Assembly (NCBI RefSeq): GCF_900143645.1
Contig: NZ_FRFD01000009.1
Location: 253,315-317,314, forward strand
Source of the DNA: Anaerocolumna xylanovorans DSM 12503
GTDB taxonomy: Bacteria; Bacillota; Clostridia; Lachnospirales; Lachnospiraceae
Reading direction: 5' to 3'
Length of the DNA stretch: 64,000 bases
In this document: positions 1 through 9,905 of the stretch, piece after piece
Layout: every line of letters begins with the position of its first letter
Position numbering within the stretch: position 1 is the stretch's first letter
Translations under genes and position numbers: made by a program
The notes under the pieces: generated by a model
The model's input: the letters and a program-made list of their open reading frames with translations, nothing else
Databases searched by the model: none
Told to the model about the DNA's origin: nothing

Positions 1-414
1 TATATAGGCTGCTGCCTGAAAGGTATAGAAGCTGACTCCAAGCGGCAGCCCCGTTTTAAGAGATGCTATGACAGCATCCGGGGAAATCATAGTTAGGATT
101 CCATTGATATTTTCAATTGCAAAGTTAATATATTTAAAGAAAAAGAGCATGCCGAAATTGTACATTAATGCTGCAATCAGCCATGCTTTTTTTCGTGTCG
201 GTGCCTGCCTTTGCTGTCTTATATTTTTTGCTGCAATATAGTTGACTATAACAGATAAGAAAAGTAAAATAAGGTATTTATAATCACCTAAAGTATAAAA
301 AATTATACTTCCCAGAAGAAGAACAACATTCCGATACCTCACAGGTACCAGGTAATATAGTACCAGGAATGCCGGTAAAAAACGAAAAATAAACTCTAGA
401 CTGCTAAAGACCAA
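1..414 (-). CDS. MBOAT-family O-acyltransferase, N-terminal part (runs off window)
   Basis: Partial gene, 138 codons visible, cut by the left edge. The translation is strongly hydrophobic, with repeated membrane segments, and ends in the motif LPLGVSFYTFQ, which is typical of the AlgI/DltB/PatA branch of membrane-bound O-acyltransferases. These proteins move acyl groups across the membrane onto exopolysaccharide or teichoic acid. The start is probably TTG at 414, with GGGAGG eight bases upstream; no ATG fits. The substrate cannot be told from this fragment. It faces the same way as the transporter operon to its right, but a gap of about 170 bp suggests a separate unit. Confidence 0.8.
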   Translation of the reverse strand, partial: MVFSSLEFIFRFLPAFLVLYYLVPVRYRNVVLLLGSIIFYTLGDYKYLILLFLSVIVNYIAAKNIRQQRQAPTRKKAWLIAALMYNFGMLFFFKYINFAIENINGILTMISPDAVIASLKTGLPLGVSFYTFQAAAYI

Positions 415-585
415 TGCTTTGTCCTCCCTCACGCTGTACTGTTATGGCCATCCTGATATCAGTAATAGATTATTACTTACAAGAGAGGATTATACACTAT
501 TTTTGAAAGAATACCATTAATTAAACTTTAATTAATTTTACAATTTGATAAACTAACTTACAGAAAAGTTAACAATTGAGTAATT

Positions 586-1416
586 TCACCCTTTTACCGC
601 TCCCTCGGCAATCCCTTTTAAAATCTGCTTCTGAAAAATGGCATAGAAAATAATAACCGGTATTGCCGCCAGGATAAGGGCACTTAAAATGGCGGACCAA
701 TCACTGCTGTACTGTCCGAATAAGGTATTGGTCGATAACAGCAGCGTATACTTTTTATTATCCGATATATTTATCAAAGGCAAAAGGAAATCATTCCATA
801 CCCACAAAACATTGGTAATACAAATCGTTGCCGTTATGGGTTTTAACATGGGAAATACAATGCGTGAAAAGGTTTTTATATTATTGCAGCCGTCAATAGC
901 AGCCGCCTCCTCCAAGTCTATCGGTATTCCTTTTACAAAACCATGGTAAAGGAAAATAGCCATACTGACTCCCAGTCCAGCGTAAACAAAAGAAAGTCCC
1001 ACCAGTGAATTCTTGATATGAAATGCCAGTACTACCCGGTACAAGGGAATCATAATAGAACTGAAAGGTATCAGCATGGAAAAGACAAACAGGCTGAAAA
1101 TAGCAGATGAGAGCTTTGTTTTGGTGCGGCATAGTTTCCATCCGGCTAAGGCAGAAAACAGTATGATAAGAACCACACTAAGGGAGGATAACAGAACCGT
1201 ATTGCCAAAGCTTCGAATGTAATGCATTTTCTCAATGGTACGTATGTAATTTTTCAAGTCAATCGTCTTTGGCATTGACAGGACATTCGTTAACAGCTCT
1301 CCGTTTGTTTTAAAGGAATTGACAAATGCCATAATCAGCGGAAACAGCCAGAAGACTGCTACCAATGCCAACAGAAGATAAATCATAACATCAAAGATGG
1401 ATTTTTTTCTTAACAT
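586..1416 (-). CDS. Carbohydrate ABC transporter permease (MalG/LacG type)
   Basis: 276 aa, six predicted membrane segments. The cytoplasmic EAA loop is clear near residues 170-195 (LEEAAAIDGCN, then FPMLKP) and is where permeases of the MalG type contact the ATPase. It should form the channel together with the permease encoded just upstream, one base away, fed by the binding lipoprotein at 2354-3628. No ATPase gene is present; such CUT1 systems commonly share a distant MsmX-like ATPase. The neighbouring YesMN-type sensor pair suggests induction by a plant or mucin oligosaccharide, but the sugar is unknown. Confidence 0.93.
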   Translation of the reverse strand: MLRKKSIFDVMIYLLLALVAVFWLFPLIMAFVNSFKTNGELLTNVLSMPKTIDLKNYIRTIEKMHYIRSFGNTVLLSSLSVVLIILFSALAGWKLCRTKTKLSSAIFSLFVFSMLIPFSSIMIPLYRVVLAFHIKNSLVGLSFVYAGLGVSMAIFLYHGFVKGIPIDLEEAAAIDGCNNIKTFSRIVFPMLKPITATICITNVLWVWNDFLLPLINISDNKKYTLLLSTNTLFGQYSSDWSAILSALILAAIPVIIFYAIFQKQILKGIAEGAVKG

Positions 1417-1417
1417 A

Positions 1418-2296
1418 TTAAAGTTCCTGCTCCTTTCCCTTCATAATCCTTAGCTGGATAATGGTAATCAGAAGTATAATAAGAAAGAGCACCGATGATT
1501 TCGCTGTTGCATAACCATACCGGATATTTCCTGAAAAGGCTTCCTCATAAATATTAATAGCAACCGATTGTGTTACCCTTCCCGGCCCTCCGCCCGTCAG
1601 GGAGTATATAACATCAAAGACCTGAAAAGCTGAATTTAATGTCCAGAAAATACAAATTGTCAAAGCCGGCTGAATCATTGGAAAAATAATCTTCCAAAAC
1701 CTGTGCCATGCATTGGCACCGTCTAAACTGGCGGACTCTTTTAAGTATTCCGGAACTCCCTGCAGGGCTGCCATATAGATAATCATCAGGTATCCGGCAG
1801 AGCCCCATACAGATACAATGATAATGGCAATGAATGCATACTTCGGGTCACCAATCCAGGATTTATCAAGAAAAGTAATTCCCCAGTTATCCGCCAGATA
1901 GTACAACACCTTTGTAAAGATAAAGGACCACATATATCCGCCGATAATCATGCTAATCATATTCGGCATATAAAAAAGCGTCCGGAAAATCCCCCTTCCC
2001 TTTGCCCTGCTCTCAATTGCAACAGCAAACATAAGTGCGGTAACATTAGCTACAACAAGCATTACCACCACATATTTCGTTGTAAACAGAAGGGAATTCC
2101 AATAATCGGTATCCGCCATAATTTCTTTAAAGTTGCTGATTCCCACAAAGTGGTAGCTCCTATTTAAACCGTTCCAATCCGTCAATGCATAAAACATACC
2201 TGCTATGGCAGGATAAAGTTTAAAGATGATGTATACGATCAAAGCCGGTGTCACAAAGAGCATTAATGTCAGGTTTTCCCGTTTCTTGCTATGCAT
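1418..2296 (-). CDS. Sugar ABC transporter permease (MalF type)
   Basis: 292 aa, membrane protein with the EAA motif LKESASLDGANAW, followed by FPMIQP. It belongs to the MalF/UgpA branch of CUT1 permeases and pairs with the MalG-type permease at 586-1416. I place the start at ATG 2296, because GAGGAG lies seven bases before it; the ATG five codons earlier has no ribosome binding site. It sits second in a three-gene transport operon read leftward from about 3628. Confidence 0.93.
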   Translation of the reverse strand: MHSKKRENLTLMLFVTPALIVYIIFKLYPAIAGMFYALTDWNGLNRSYHFVGISNFKEIMADTDYWNSLLFTTKYVVVMLVVANVTALMFAVAIESRAKGRGIFRTLFYMPNMISMIIGGYMWSFIFTKVLYYLADNWGITFLDKSWIGDPKYAFIAIIIVSVWGSAGYLMIIYMAALQGVPEYLKESASLDGANAWHRFWKIIFPMIQPALTICIFWTLNSAFQVFDVIYSLTGGGPGRVTQSVAINIYEEAFSGNIRYGYATAKSSVLFLIILLITIIQLRIMKGKEQEL

Positions 2297-2353
2297 TTTA
2301 TTTCTCCTCATTCTGATAGAAAAGGAGCAGGCATTTGCCCGCCCCTTAACTTT

Positions 2354-3628
2354 TTACTTATTAAAAGCATTTGATTCTTTAAAAGTCTCATCCAGTTTCT
2401 TTATAATTTCATCCGCCTTCACTGCACCGACACAATATTCCTGCAGTAATTTTCCCTGCTCATCTGTTACTGCCGAGGGTAATACCAAATCCTGATAAGA
2501 GCGTCCCTGCTCTACGTATTTGGATGCATCAGCAACCCAGGGTGAGGATTCATAATTATGAACCGTTGCCAAAGGGTTAAAGGAACAGGATTTAAAAAGT
2601 GCTGAGGAATCCTTATCATCCAGTACATAATTTGCAAATTCAAGAGCAATATCGAGATTCTTGCTGTTAGGATATACCCCTAAGGTCGTTGAGGTTGACA
2701 GATTCACAAGAGTACAGTCTTTATTGTTATTGATAGGAAGCGGAAATACTCCCATATTCATATTAGGATTTGTTGTCATAATAGTCTGGGCTGCCCAGGT
2801 TCCCTGTACATACATGGCTGCCTTTCCATTTGCAAAATCTGCGCTTCCGGCCTCACTGCCTTCTTCCATTGGCCTTTGCGTACCATTTTGGATGATAACA
2901 TCAATCGGATCGAAGATATCCTTAATTTCCTCATAGGAAGCTTCATCCTTATACATTCTCTCCAGCCAGTCCTTATTCTCCCCTGAGACCTTTCCTCCTA
3001 TGGTAAGGGCTGTCATAAGCTGAGGCACCCACTGTTCCTGGAAGGCAAGCATAAACGGTGCATATCCTTTTTCCTTTAAAACCTTGCAGACATTCTTTAA
3101 TTCATCCAATGTATCAGGGGCTTTCAGACCGCATTTTTCAAAAATATCTTTATTATACAATACTCCCCATGCCTGGCTCTCAATTGGTACCGCTAATACT
3201 TTACCATCCACTGTGACAGTTTTTCTTACGTTTTCATAAATTTTGCCTGTAAGGGGCTGGTTTGTAAGATCCGTCAGGTTCCCTGCCTTCGCATACGCGG
3301 CTATGTTATTGCTATGCAGCGTATAAAGGTCCGGTGCATCATCCCCGGAGATCCTGGCCTGTAATACACTTTCGAACTGATCGGAGCTTGGCATCTCCAG
3401 GTTCACCTTCACCTTAATCCCTTTTTCTTCCATTTTAGCTTCAAATTGCTTGCAATAGGTTTCCCACTGGTCCATATACTGCGGAAAACTCATCATGACA
3501 TTTAATTCCACTTCTTTCACCGGTGCTTGAGTCTGTTGTTCCTTTGTCTCATTCTTTGCACAGGCCCCCATAGAAAAAATTACGCTTACCGCCACACCCA
3601 AAGCCAGCAGCCTTCTTACTGATTTCAT
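2354..3628 (-). CDS. Extracellular sugar-binding lipoprotein (family 1 solute-binding protein)
   Basis: 424 aa. A lipoprotein signal with lipobox SMGAC ends near residue 23, so the protein should be anchored outside the cell membrane. The mature part has the family 1 solute-binding fold (YMDQWETYCKQFEAKM at the start and the GKAAMYVQGTWAA segment typical of sugar binders). It delivers the ligand to the two permeases that follow. The start has a good site (GGGAGG) seven bases upstream. First gene of the transport operon; the two-component genes lie directly upstream on the same strand, about 120 bp away. Confidence 0.93.
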   Translation of the reverse strand: MKSVRRLLALGVAVSVIFSMGACAKNETKEQQTQAPVKEVELNVMMSFPQYMDQWETYCKQFEAKMEEKGIKVKVNLEMPSSDQFESVLQARISGDDAPDLYTLHSNNIAAYAKAGNLTDLTNQPLTGKIYENVRKTVTVDGKVLAVPIESQAWGVLYNKDIFEKCGLKAPDTLDELKNVCKVLKEKGYAPFMLAFQEQWVPQLMTALTIGGKVSGENKDWLERMYKDEASYEEIKDIFDPIDVIIQNGTQRPMEEGSEAGSADFANGKAAMYVQGTWAAQTIMTTNPNMNMGVFPLPINNNKDCTLVNLSTSTTLGVYPNSKNLDIALEFANYVLDDKDSSALFKSCSFNPLATVHNYESSPWVADASKYVEQGRSYQDLVLPSAVTDEQGKLLQEYCVGAVKADEIIKKLDETFKESNAFNK

Positions 3629-3747
3629 AACTAATCCTCCCGACTGAATATAATAATATGTTTTACACTTCTTATGTCATCTATCTCCCGTCTGAATACA
3701 TTATAAGATACCGGATGGTAAATAACATTTTCCATTTCAGTTTAAGT

Positions 3748-4848
3748 TTATTGTATATTATTATCTTCCTTCAGCTCTCCTGGAGTTCTCCCATAGAACT
3801 TTTTAAAGGTCTTATAGAAATGCGCCTGATCAACATAGCCAAGCATTTCACCAACCTCCTTTATCGGAATCTTGTAGGAGACTATCAGCTCTTTCGCACG
3901 TTCCATACGAAGGGAGGTAACATACTCTGAAAATCCTTTCCCTGCAACCGTTTTAAATATCTTGCTTAAATATTCCTTACTGATGAAAAAAGTCGCGGCA
4001 GCCTGCTCTAAGGTGATTCCCTCCGTATAATGTTCTTTTACATACTCTATGATTTGTTTTATATCAATCCGGTTTCTGGTATGGATCAACTCCTGTATTC
4101 TAGTATAAGCCGTATAATATAAATCTGTCAGAAAGCTATACATTTCTTCAAAGGAACATTCTTTGCTGAATACAAAGACAGTACTTTTACCCTCAAAGAT
4201 TTCCTTCGCATCATACTGCCTTTCCATGATAAACTGCTGCAAGATACCAAGCATGGAATAATAAATGCATATCATACTCCCTTTTGGAACCGGCTCTGAT
4301 TCATTCTTTGCTATAAGTTCATAGATGTCATTCAGAATACTCCTCATTACCTGCATATCACTGGTAATCATGGCATCTGCAAGGGAATCCCTAAGCTTAT
4401 AATAGCTTCCGGCCCAGGCAGTATCTAAAAAGCTTCCGATTAAATTTTCTCCCCTTACGTCCTTTTTCTCCCGAAGTGTATGAACGCATTTTCTTAACAG
4501 CTGATTCAGCTCCTCCTGCTTTACCGGTTTTAGGAGATAATCCAAAGCTCCCAACTTCATGGCGCTTCGGACAAATTCATAATTATCATACCCGCTGACA
4601 AAGATAACACAGGCATCATTGCCTTCCCCCCGCAGTGCGGTAATCAAATCAAGTCCGTTTAACAGCGGCATATTTACATCAACCAGGATAATTTCCGGCT
4701 TCATGTGATGTATCAGCTCCAGACCATACTCTCCGTCAGAAGCTTCCCCAACAATCCGGATACCAAATTCTTCCCAGTATCCCAATTGCCTGATAACCTT
4801 TCTGGTCCAGGTTTCATCATCAATAATCACTGCTTTCACCAATGTCAT
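3748..4848 (-). CDS. YesN-type response regulator with AraC DNA-binding domain
   Basis: 366 aa. An N-terminal receiver domain (1-120) has the acidic pair D10-D11, the phospho-acceptor D57 in EIILVDVNMP and K107 in LLKP. A variable linker follows, then a C-terminal AraC helix-turn-helix pair (about 265-362, ending in FYGRTPGEL). It overlaps the 3' end of the kinase gene by 29 bp, so the two are co-translated. It probably activates the adjacent sugar ABC operon when the kinase senses the sugar; this is inference from gene order. Confidence 0.93.
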   Translation of the reverse strand: MTLVKAVIIDDETWTRKVIRQLGYWEEFGIRIVGEASDGEYGLELIHHMKPEIILVDVNMPLLNGLDLITALRGEGNDACVIFVSGYDNYEFVRSAMKLGALDYLLKPVKQEELNQLLRKCVHTLREKKDVRGENLIGSFLDTAWAGSYYKLRDSLADAMITSDMQVMRSILNDIYELIAKNESEPVPKGSMICIYYSMLGILQQFIMERQYDAKEIFEGKSTVFVFSKECSFEEMYSFLTDLYYTAYTRIQELIHTRNRIDIKQIIEYVKEHYTEGITLEQAAATFFISKEYLSKIFKTVAGKGFSEYVTSLRMERAKELIVSYKIPIKEVGEMLGYVDQAHFYKTFKKFYGRTPGELKEDNNIQ

Positions 4849-6613
4849 ATTTTCTATTCTCCTTCACGGCCTTTGTGAGTATCCGGACGGTTGTCCCTTC
4901 CCCTGTCTGGCTTTCAATGGTGACTCCGTATTTTGTATCAGGATACTTTAGCCTTATACGTGAATGTACATTTCCGAGTCCAATATGGGAGCTTGTTTTT
5001 AATGCATTTCCCGCATCTCCTCTTAATATCTCACGAATTTGTGCCAACCTCTCCTGTGATAAACCAATACCGTTATCACTGATTTCTAACAGCAAATCAT
5101 CTTCTTCCGTAAGCATGGCCTTTAACTGTATCTTCCACGTTCCTGTTTTATTGATGAGTCCATGCCCAAGGCTGTTTTCCAGTATTGGCTGTAAGATAAG
5201 CTTGGGAACCACATATTCCATCAGCTCCTTTTTTACCTGTACTTCAAATTCTATCCGGTTATCAAATCTTTCATTTTGAATATTCAAATACTCCTGTAAA
5301 TAGCGTATTTCCTCTCTGATGCACACCATCTCCCTGGTAAAGCTTAAAGAGTAACGCATAATATCACTTAAGGAGGTAGTCATATCATAGATTTTAGTTA
5401 CGTTCTTTTCTAAAGCAATTCCGCCTATAGTCTGTAAGGTGTTATGCATGAAATGCGGGTTTATCTGTGCCTGCAGCGCTCTGACCTGTGCCTCTCTTTT
5501 TTCTATCTTACTTTGGTATTCCTGCTTTATTAACCTTTGGTTACGTTCCATCATTAGATTAAAGCTGTTTTGCAGTATTCCGATTTCATCCTTTCTATCA
5601 GAGGGAATCTCTTCGGAATAGTTATTAATCATTGCTGTTTTCATCTTCTCTGCAAGTGCAATAATCGGCTTACTAAAAATACCCGAAAATAAAACAGAAC
5701 CGCCAATGGAGATAATCACTGCAATACCGGAAATAATTGATCCGGCAATCAGCATCTGCCTCATAGCATTGGTAATCACGAAACTTGGCACCGCAAAAAG
5801 GATTATCAGCTTTCCTCTATTCACACTTCTGTAAAACCAGAAATTATCTTTATAGTAGAATTCCTGTTCCTTGCCCTTTGCAAATTTCTCAATAACCTTT
5901 GCCAGGTCTGCTGTCTGTATTTTGGAATCGCTTTTGCTGTAATCAGCCTCTATTAATTCCTGCTCATCATTAAAAAGCATCACCGATTCATCTTCTGTTG
6001 TTTTAATATTTTCTAATATGTCCTGAATTTCATATGGTCTTATCTTTATTGTTATCAATGCAACCGGTACATTCTCATAAAAGTCATAAACCTGATGGGC
6101 TATCATAATTTCTTTCCCTTCCCGTTTAAACACAATGTTCGTCTGCAGAGATTTCTCTCTATCCTTCCAAAACTTCAGTTTATCTCCTGCCGCTTGCATA
6201 TCCGCTCCGGAACGCTTGGCTACCAGGACCTGATTTGTCTTCAGATTAAATATTTCAATGGAATTGATGTTACTATCCATGCTTATTACGGTATTCATGG
6301 CTGTGATAAGCTGCAGTTTTGAGGTATAATCCAGGCTCTTTCCTGTTTTGCACCAATCCATGATGACGTTTTTGATTCCCTTATTGACTTCGAAATTGTA
6401 AAATTGATTTATATAGTCTTTTGTTTCAAGGCCTAACCGGTCCTGCAGCCAGCCAATACTCATCTTTCTGTTATAGATTAGTTGATCCTTTAATGTACTG
6501 CGGGATATCAGTACTGTTATCATGGTAGTCGAACCAACCAAAAGCAGGGAAAATACTAAAATCACCAGCAGTATTTTCTTACGGATAGATGAATTATAAT
6601 ATATTCCTTTCAA
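4820..6613 (-). CDS. YesM-type sensor histidine kinase
   Basis: 597 aa. An N-terminal membrane segment (about 13-36), an extracellular sensor region, a second membrane segment near 290-310, HAMP-like linker, the His_kinase phospho-acceptor motif INPHFMHNTLQ, then a HATPase domain with SDNGIGLS and a glycine-rich IGLGN box. It autophosphorylates and passes phosphate to the regulator encoded downstream. The start is TTG at 6613, with GGAGG eight bases upstream. This layout (YesM-YesN beside CUT1 sugar transport) is common in Clostridia. Confidence 0.93.
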   Translation of the reverse strand: MKGIYYNSSIRKKILLVILVFSLLLVGSTTMITVLISRSTLKDQLIYNRKMSIGWLQDRLGLETKDYINQFYNFEVNKGIKNVIMDWCKTGKSLDYTSKLQLITAMNTVISMDSNINSIEIFNLKTNQVLVAKRSGADMQAAGDKLKFWKDREKSLQTNIVFKREGKEIMIAHQVYDFYENVPVALITIKIRPYEIQDILENIKTTEDESVMLFNDEQELIEADYSKSDSKIQTADLAKVIEKFAKGKEQEFYYKDNFWFYRSVNRGKLIILFAVPSFVITNAMRQMLIAGSIISGIAVIISIGGSVLFSGIFSKPIIALAEKMKTAMINNYSEEIPSDRKDEIGILQNSFNLMMERNQRLIKQEYQSKIEKREAQVRALQAQINPHFMHNTLQTIGGIALEKNVTKIYDMTTSLSDIMRYSLSFTREMVCIREEIRYLQEYLNIQNERFDNRIEFEVQVKKELMEYVVPKLILQPILENSLGHGLINKTGTWKIQLKAMLTEEDDLLLEISDNGIGLSQERLAQIREILRGDAGNALKTSSHIGLGNVHSRIRLKYPDTKYGVTIESQTGEGTTVRILTKAVKENRKYDIGESSDY

Positions 6614-6826
6614 CTTTAGCTCCTCCCAAATATTTCATTGCATAAATTATAACACGAATAACAGCCATTTGGTGTTTCGCTTCATGAATATATTTAGTTT
6701 TATTTATTGTATTTTTTTAAGATGGCTATTCTTATATCACAATTAATTATAGCATCCTATTAGTATATTGCTGTATAATGTATACAGCAAATGATGAAGG
6801 GGACTTTTTATGTGTGGAGGTGCATC

Positions 6827-7498
6827 TTGTCAGAAAAATATGAAGAAATAAGAGTACAGGAAAATGCAATTTACGAAGCAATAGAACAGATTTCAATCCC
6901 TGCAGCAAAATCAACCGGGAATGATGTGTTTGACCGGGCATTAGACTGGCTATGCCAGGATACGGAAGCTGTCTTGGATTTTGGCTGCGGACACGGTACT
7001 TTGATTTTTCTTTGTTCCATACGCGGAACAAAAAATCACACAGGCATCGATATATCCGACATAGCAATAAGAATTGCGGAAAAAAGAAAATTATCAACTT
7101 CCAATGGAACATTTGCTTTTATTGACGGCGGACTGGAAAAACTAAGTGATATACAGGATAGTACATTTGATGCTGTTATCCTGTCTAATGTCGTAGATAA
7201 TTTATACCCAGAAGATGCCCGCAGCCTGCTGTTACATATTAACCGTATTCTGAAAACATCCGGAAAAGTACTCGTTAAATTGAATCCTTATATCACAAAA
7301 GAACAGATGGAGGAATGGGGTATAACGGTAATAAAAGACAATCTCTTAAATGATGGGTTTTATCTATGGAATAACACAACAGAAGAATGGCGGGATATAC
7401 TCTCCGCCGGTTTTGAGATTACAGATTATCAGGAAATCTACTATCCTGAACACGATATGTATAACAGATTATTTTTATTGACAAAAAGCAGTAAATAG
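6827..7498 (+). CDS. Class I SAM-dependent methyltransferase
   Basis: 223 aa. Motif I, VLDFGCGHGTL, binds S-adenosylmethionine; later acidic and hydrophobic motifs (AVILSNVVDN) fit the Rossmann fold. The methyl acceptor is unknown. I choose TTG at 6827 because GGAGG lies six bases before it; an in-frame ATG at 6791 has no ribosome binding site. The gene is monocistronic and converges on pyrF, with a conserved hairpin element between them. Confidence 0.8.
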   Translation: MSEKYEEIRVQENAIYEAIEQISIPAAKSTGNDVFDRALDWLCQDTEAVLDFGCGHGTLIFLCSIRGTKNHTGIDISDIAIRIAEKRKLSTSNGTFAFIDGGLEKLSDIQDSTFDAVILSNVVDNLYPEDARSLLLHINRILKTSGKVLVKLNPYITKEQMEEWGITVIKDNLLNDGFYLWNNTTEEWRDILSAGFEITDYQEIYYPEHDMYNRLFLLTKSSK

Positions 7499-7510
7499 TA
7501 ATTTTAACAG

Positions 7511-7580
7511 AAAAAGCCCTGCAGCTATTCTTCACACCGAACTTAAGCCCGTGTGTTACAGGAAAATTGCAGGACTTCTT
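7511..7580. repeat. 3'-end hairpin element, copy A
   Basis: A 70-bp imperfect palindrome between convergent genes. The outer arms CCCTGCA/TGCAGG are closed by A/T runs and the interior holds ACACC and GTGT with TTACAGGAAA. The same interior recurs at 10732 and, inverted, at 20594, while the outer stems differ. It probably ends transcription of pyrF or the methyltransferase; the conserved interior suggests more than a plain terminator. Confidence 0.6.
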
Positions 7581-7609
7581 CTGCCGTTTATTTTACAACA
7601 GCCCTGATA

Positions 7610-8545
7610 TTATTTAATACCACCTTTTACCAGTGCTGTATTAATCTCTTCTCTCATGTCAATAACAGCCTGTCTGGAAGCGTCTGCATAGGCCTCCGGT
7701 CCGAATTTTTCATAATTCTTAGCCTTATAGGCAGCAATAATACCCCTGGAGGAACTGACAATGGCGCCAAGACCGTCCTTGTTAAAGTAATCCACTAAAT
7801 CTTCTGCCTTTCCTCCCTGTGCTCCGTAACCGGGAACCAGGATATAAGTCTTTGGCATAAGCTTTCTTAGTATCTTTCCCATTTCCGGATAAGTAGCACC
7901 AACGACCGCTCCGATATAGCTGTAGCTGTCTCCCATATGCTCCCTTCCCCATTCTGAAACCATCTCACCAATCAGCTCATATAAGGGTTTTCCGTCAACG
8001 AGCTTATCCTGAATTTCACCGCTGGAGGGATTGGAGGTCTTAACCAGAATGAAGAGTCCCTTCTTTTCTTCCTTGCAGACATCAATAAATGGCTTGACAC
8101 CATCAGAGCCCAAATATGGATTTACCGTGGCAAAGTCTTCATCAAAACCCTTATACGTATTCTTTCCTACCGTAACCTTTCCCAAATGTCCTACGGCATA
8201 GGCAGCAGAGGTAGAGCCAATATCTCCTCTTTTGATATCTCCGATAACAACAAGTCCTTTTTCCTTGCAGTATTCAATGGTCTTTTTATAAGCTATCAGA
8301 CCTTCAATACCAAACTGCTCATACATAGCAATCTGCGGCTTTACAGCCGGTATCAGGTCATAGGTTGCATCTACTATTCCTTTGTTAAACTGCCAGATGG
8401 CTTCTGCTGCTCCTGCTAATGTTTCCCCTTTTTCCTTGTATGCCTTTTCCTTTATCTGTTCCGGAATATAATCAAGCATGGGGTCAAGTCCTACAACAAT
8501 GGGTGCCTCTGTTTTCTGGATTTTGTTAATTAACTGCTGAATCAT
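7610..8545 (-). CDS. pyrF: Orotidine 5'-phosphate decarboxylase
   Basis: 311 aa. Decarboxylates OMP to UMP, the last step of de novo pyrimidine synthesis. The catalytic lysine/aspartate array is seen in VIGDIKRGDIGSTS, and PIVVGLDPMLDY opens the barrel. The length fits the longer (type 2, mycobacterial-like) PyrF group. The start is ATG 8545 with GGAGG five bases upstream; an upstream in-frame extension lacks a site. It follows pyrC by 25 bp and should be co-transcribed. Confidence 0.95.
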   Translation of the reverse strand: MIQQLINKIQKTEAPIVVGLDPMLDYIPEQIKEKAYKEKGETLAGAAEAIWQFNKGIVDATYDLIPAVKPQIAMYEQFGIEGLIAYKKTIEYCKEKGLVVIGDIKRGDIGSTSAAYAVGHLGKVTVGKNTYKGFDEDFATVNPYLGSDGVKPFIDVCKEEKKGLFILVKTSNPSSGEIQDKLVDGKPLYELIGEMVSEWGREHMGDSYSYIGAVVGATYPEMGKILRKLMPKTYILVPGYGAQGGKAEDLVDYFNKDGLGAIVSSSRGIIAAYKAKNYEKFGPEAYADASRQAVIDMREEINTALVKGGIK

Positions 8546-8570
8546 TACTGCCTCCGTTTTATAATTTTTG

Positions 8571-9845
8571 TCAGTCTTTATAAACCACCTGTCCGTCAAC
8601 AAGGGTGTACTTTATTTTTCCTTTTACTCTTCTGCCATGAAAAGGGGTATTTCTGCCCATGGAAGCAAAAGTCTCTTTATCTATCTTATACCACTCACCG
8701 GTATCAACAATTACGATATCAGCTGCCTTCCCTTCCCTTAGGCTTCCTCTTTCTATCCCCAGTATATCTGCCGGGTTATAACTAAGCTTTTTCACAAGTT
8801 CCATAAAGGTAAGTATTCCCGGTTCCACCAGTTCGGTATAAGAAAGGGCAAAAGCTGTCTCCAGGCCTACTATGCCAAATGGTGAATGAAGAAATGATTT
8901 TTCTTTCTCCTCTTTGCTGTGAGGTGCATGGTCTGTTGCAATTGCATCCAATACACCGTTCTTAAGCCCCTCTTTTAATGCCTGTACATCCTCTTTGCTT
9001 CTTAGGGGAGGATTCATCTTATAATTGCTGTCGTCACAAGGGATATCATCATCCGTCAGGGTAAAATGATGGGGGCACACTTCTCCCGTTACGGGAAGTC
9101 CCTCTTTCTTAGCCCATTCAAGGAAAGCTACGCTGTCTTTTGTGGAACAGTGGCACAGATGAAGCCTTACTCCTGTTTCCTTGGCAAGCAGGATATCCCT
9201 GATTGCAATAATATCTTCAACGGCATTGGAAATACCGGGTAAATGAAGCTCTTTTGCTACATTTCCTTCATTAATGACTCCATCTCCTGCCAAATCCTTG
9301 TCTTCACAATGGGCAAATACCGGAATTCCTGCCTCTTTTGCCTTAAGCATCCCTTCTCTGTAAAGGGAAGTACTCATAACCGATTTTCCATCCTCACTGA
9401 TAGCTGCCGCCCCTGATGCTGCCATTCCTGCAATATCTGCCAGTTCTTCACCGGCCTGTCCGTATGTTACGGCGCCTATGGGAAGAATATGAACCCGCGC
9501 TTCCTTTTTTTCCTTCTCCTTGAGCCACTCAATCATCTCTTTGCTGTCAATAGCCGGCCTGGTATTTGGCATGGGGCATATAGTGGTAAAACCACCCCGT
9601 GCCGCCGCCCGGGAGCCAGTCATAATGGTTTCCTTGTATTCGAAGCCAGGCTCTCTTAAGTGCACATGCAAATCAATAAATCCCGGCATAACGTAAAGTC
9701 CTTCCGCATCAATGACCACATCCGCAGTAATCTCAAGATTCTTACCAACTGCTGCTACGAGTCCATTTTTTACATACAGATCCCTTATTCCGTCCACCCC
9801 GGTAGAAGGGTCCAGTACATGGCCTTTCTTAATTAATACCGACAC
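8571..9845 (-). CDS. pyrC: Dihydroorotase
   Basis: 424 aa, amidohydrolase fold. Metal ligands are in DLHVHLREPG and the catalytic acid in ATDHAPHS; both are hallmarks of class I dihydroorotase, which closes carbamoyl-aspartate to dihydroorotate. I place the start at GTG 9845, with GGAGG five bases before it; the upstream in-frame ATGs overlap that site. Forms a pyrC-pyrF unit. Allantoinase is the main alternative for the family, but the pyrF partner favours pyrimidine synthesis. Confidence 0.93.
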   Translation of the reverse strand: MSVLIKKGHVLDPSTGVDGIRDLYVKNGLVAAVGKNLEITADVVIDAEGLYVMPGFIDLHVHLREPGFEYKETIMTGSRAAARGGFTTICPMPNTRPAIDSKEMIEWLKEKEKKEARVHILPIGAVTYGQAGEELADIAGMAASGAAAISEDGKSVMSTSLYREGMLKAKEAGIPVFAHCEDKDLAGDGVINEGNVAKELHLPGISNAVEDIIAIRDILLAKETGVRLHLCHCSTKDSVAFLEWAKKEGLPVTGEVCPHHFTLTDDDIPCDDSNYKMNPPLRSKEDVQALKEGLKNGVLDAIATDHAPHSKEEKEKSFLHSPFGIVGLETAFALSYTELVEPGILTFMELVKKLSYNPADILGIERGSLREGKAADIVIVDTGEWYKIDKETFASMGRNTPFHGRRVKGKIKYTLVDGQVVYKD

Positions 9846-9905
9846 ATTATCCTCCATTCTTTTACACGGCTTGTACATCATAAGCTTGTACTATAGTTAA
9901 AAGTT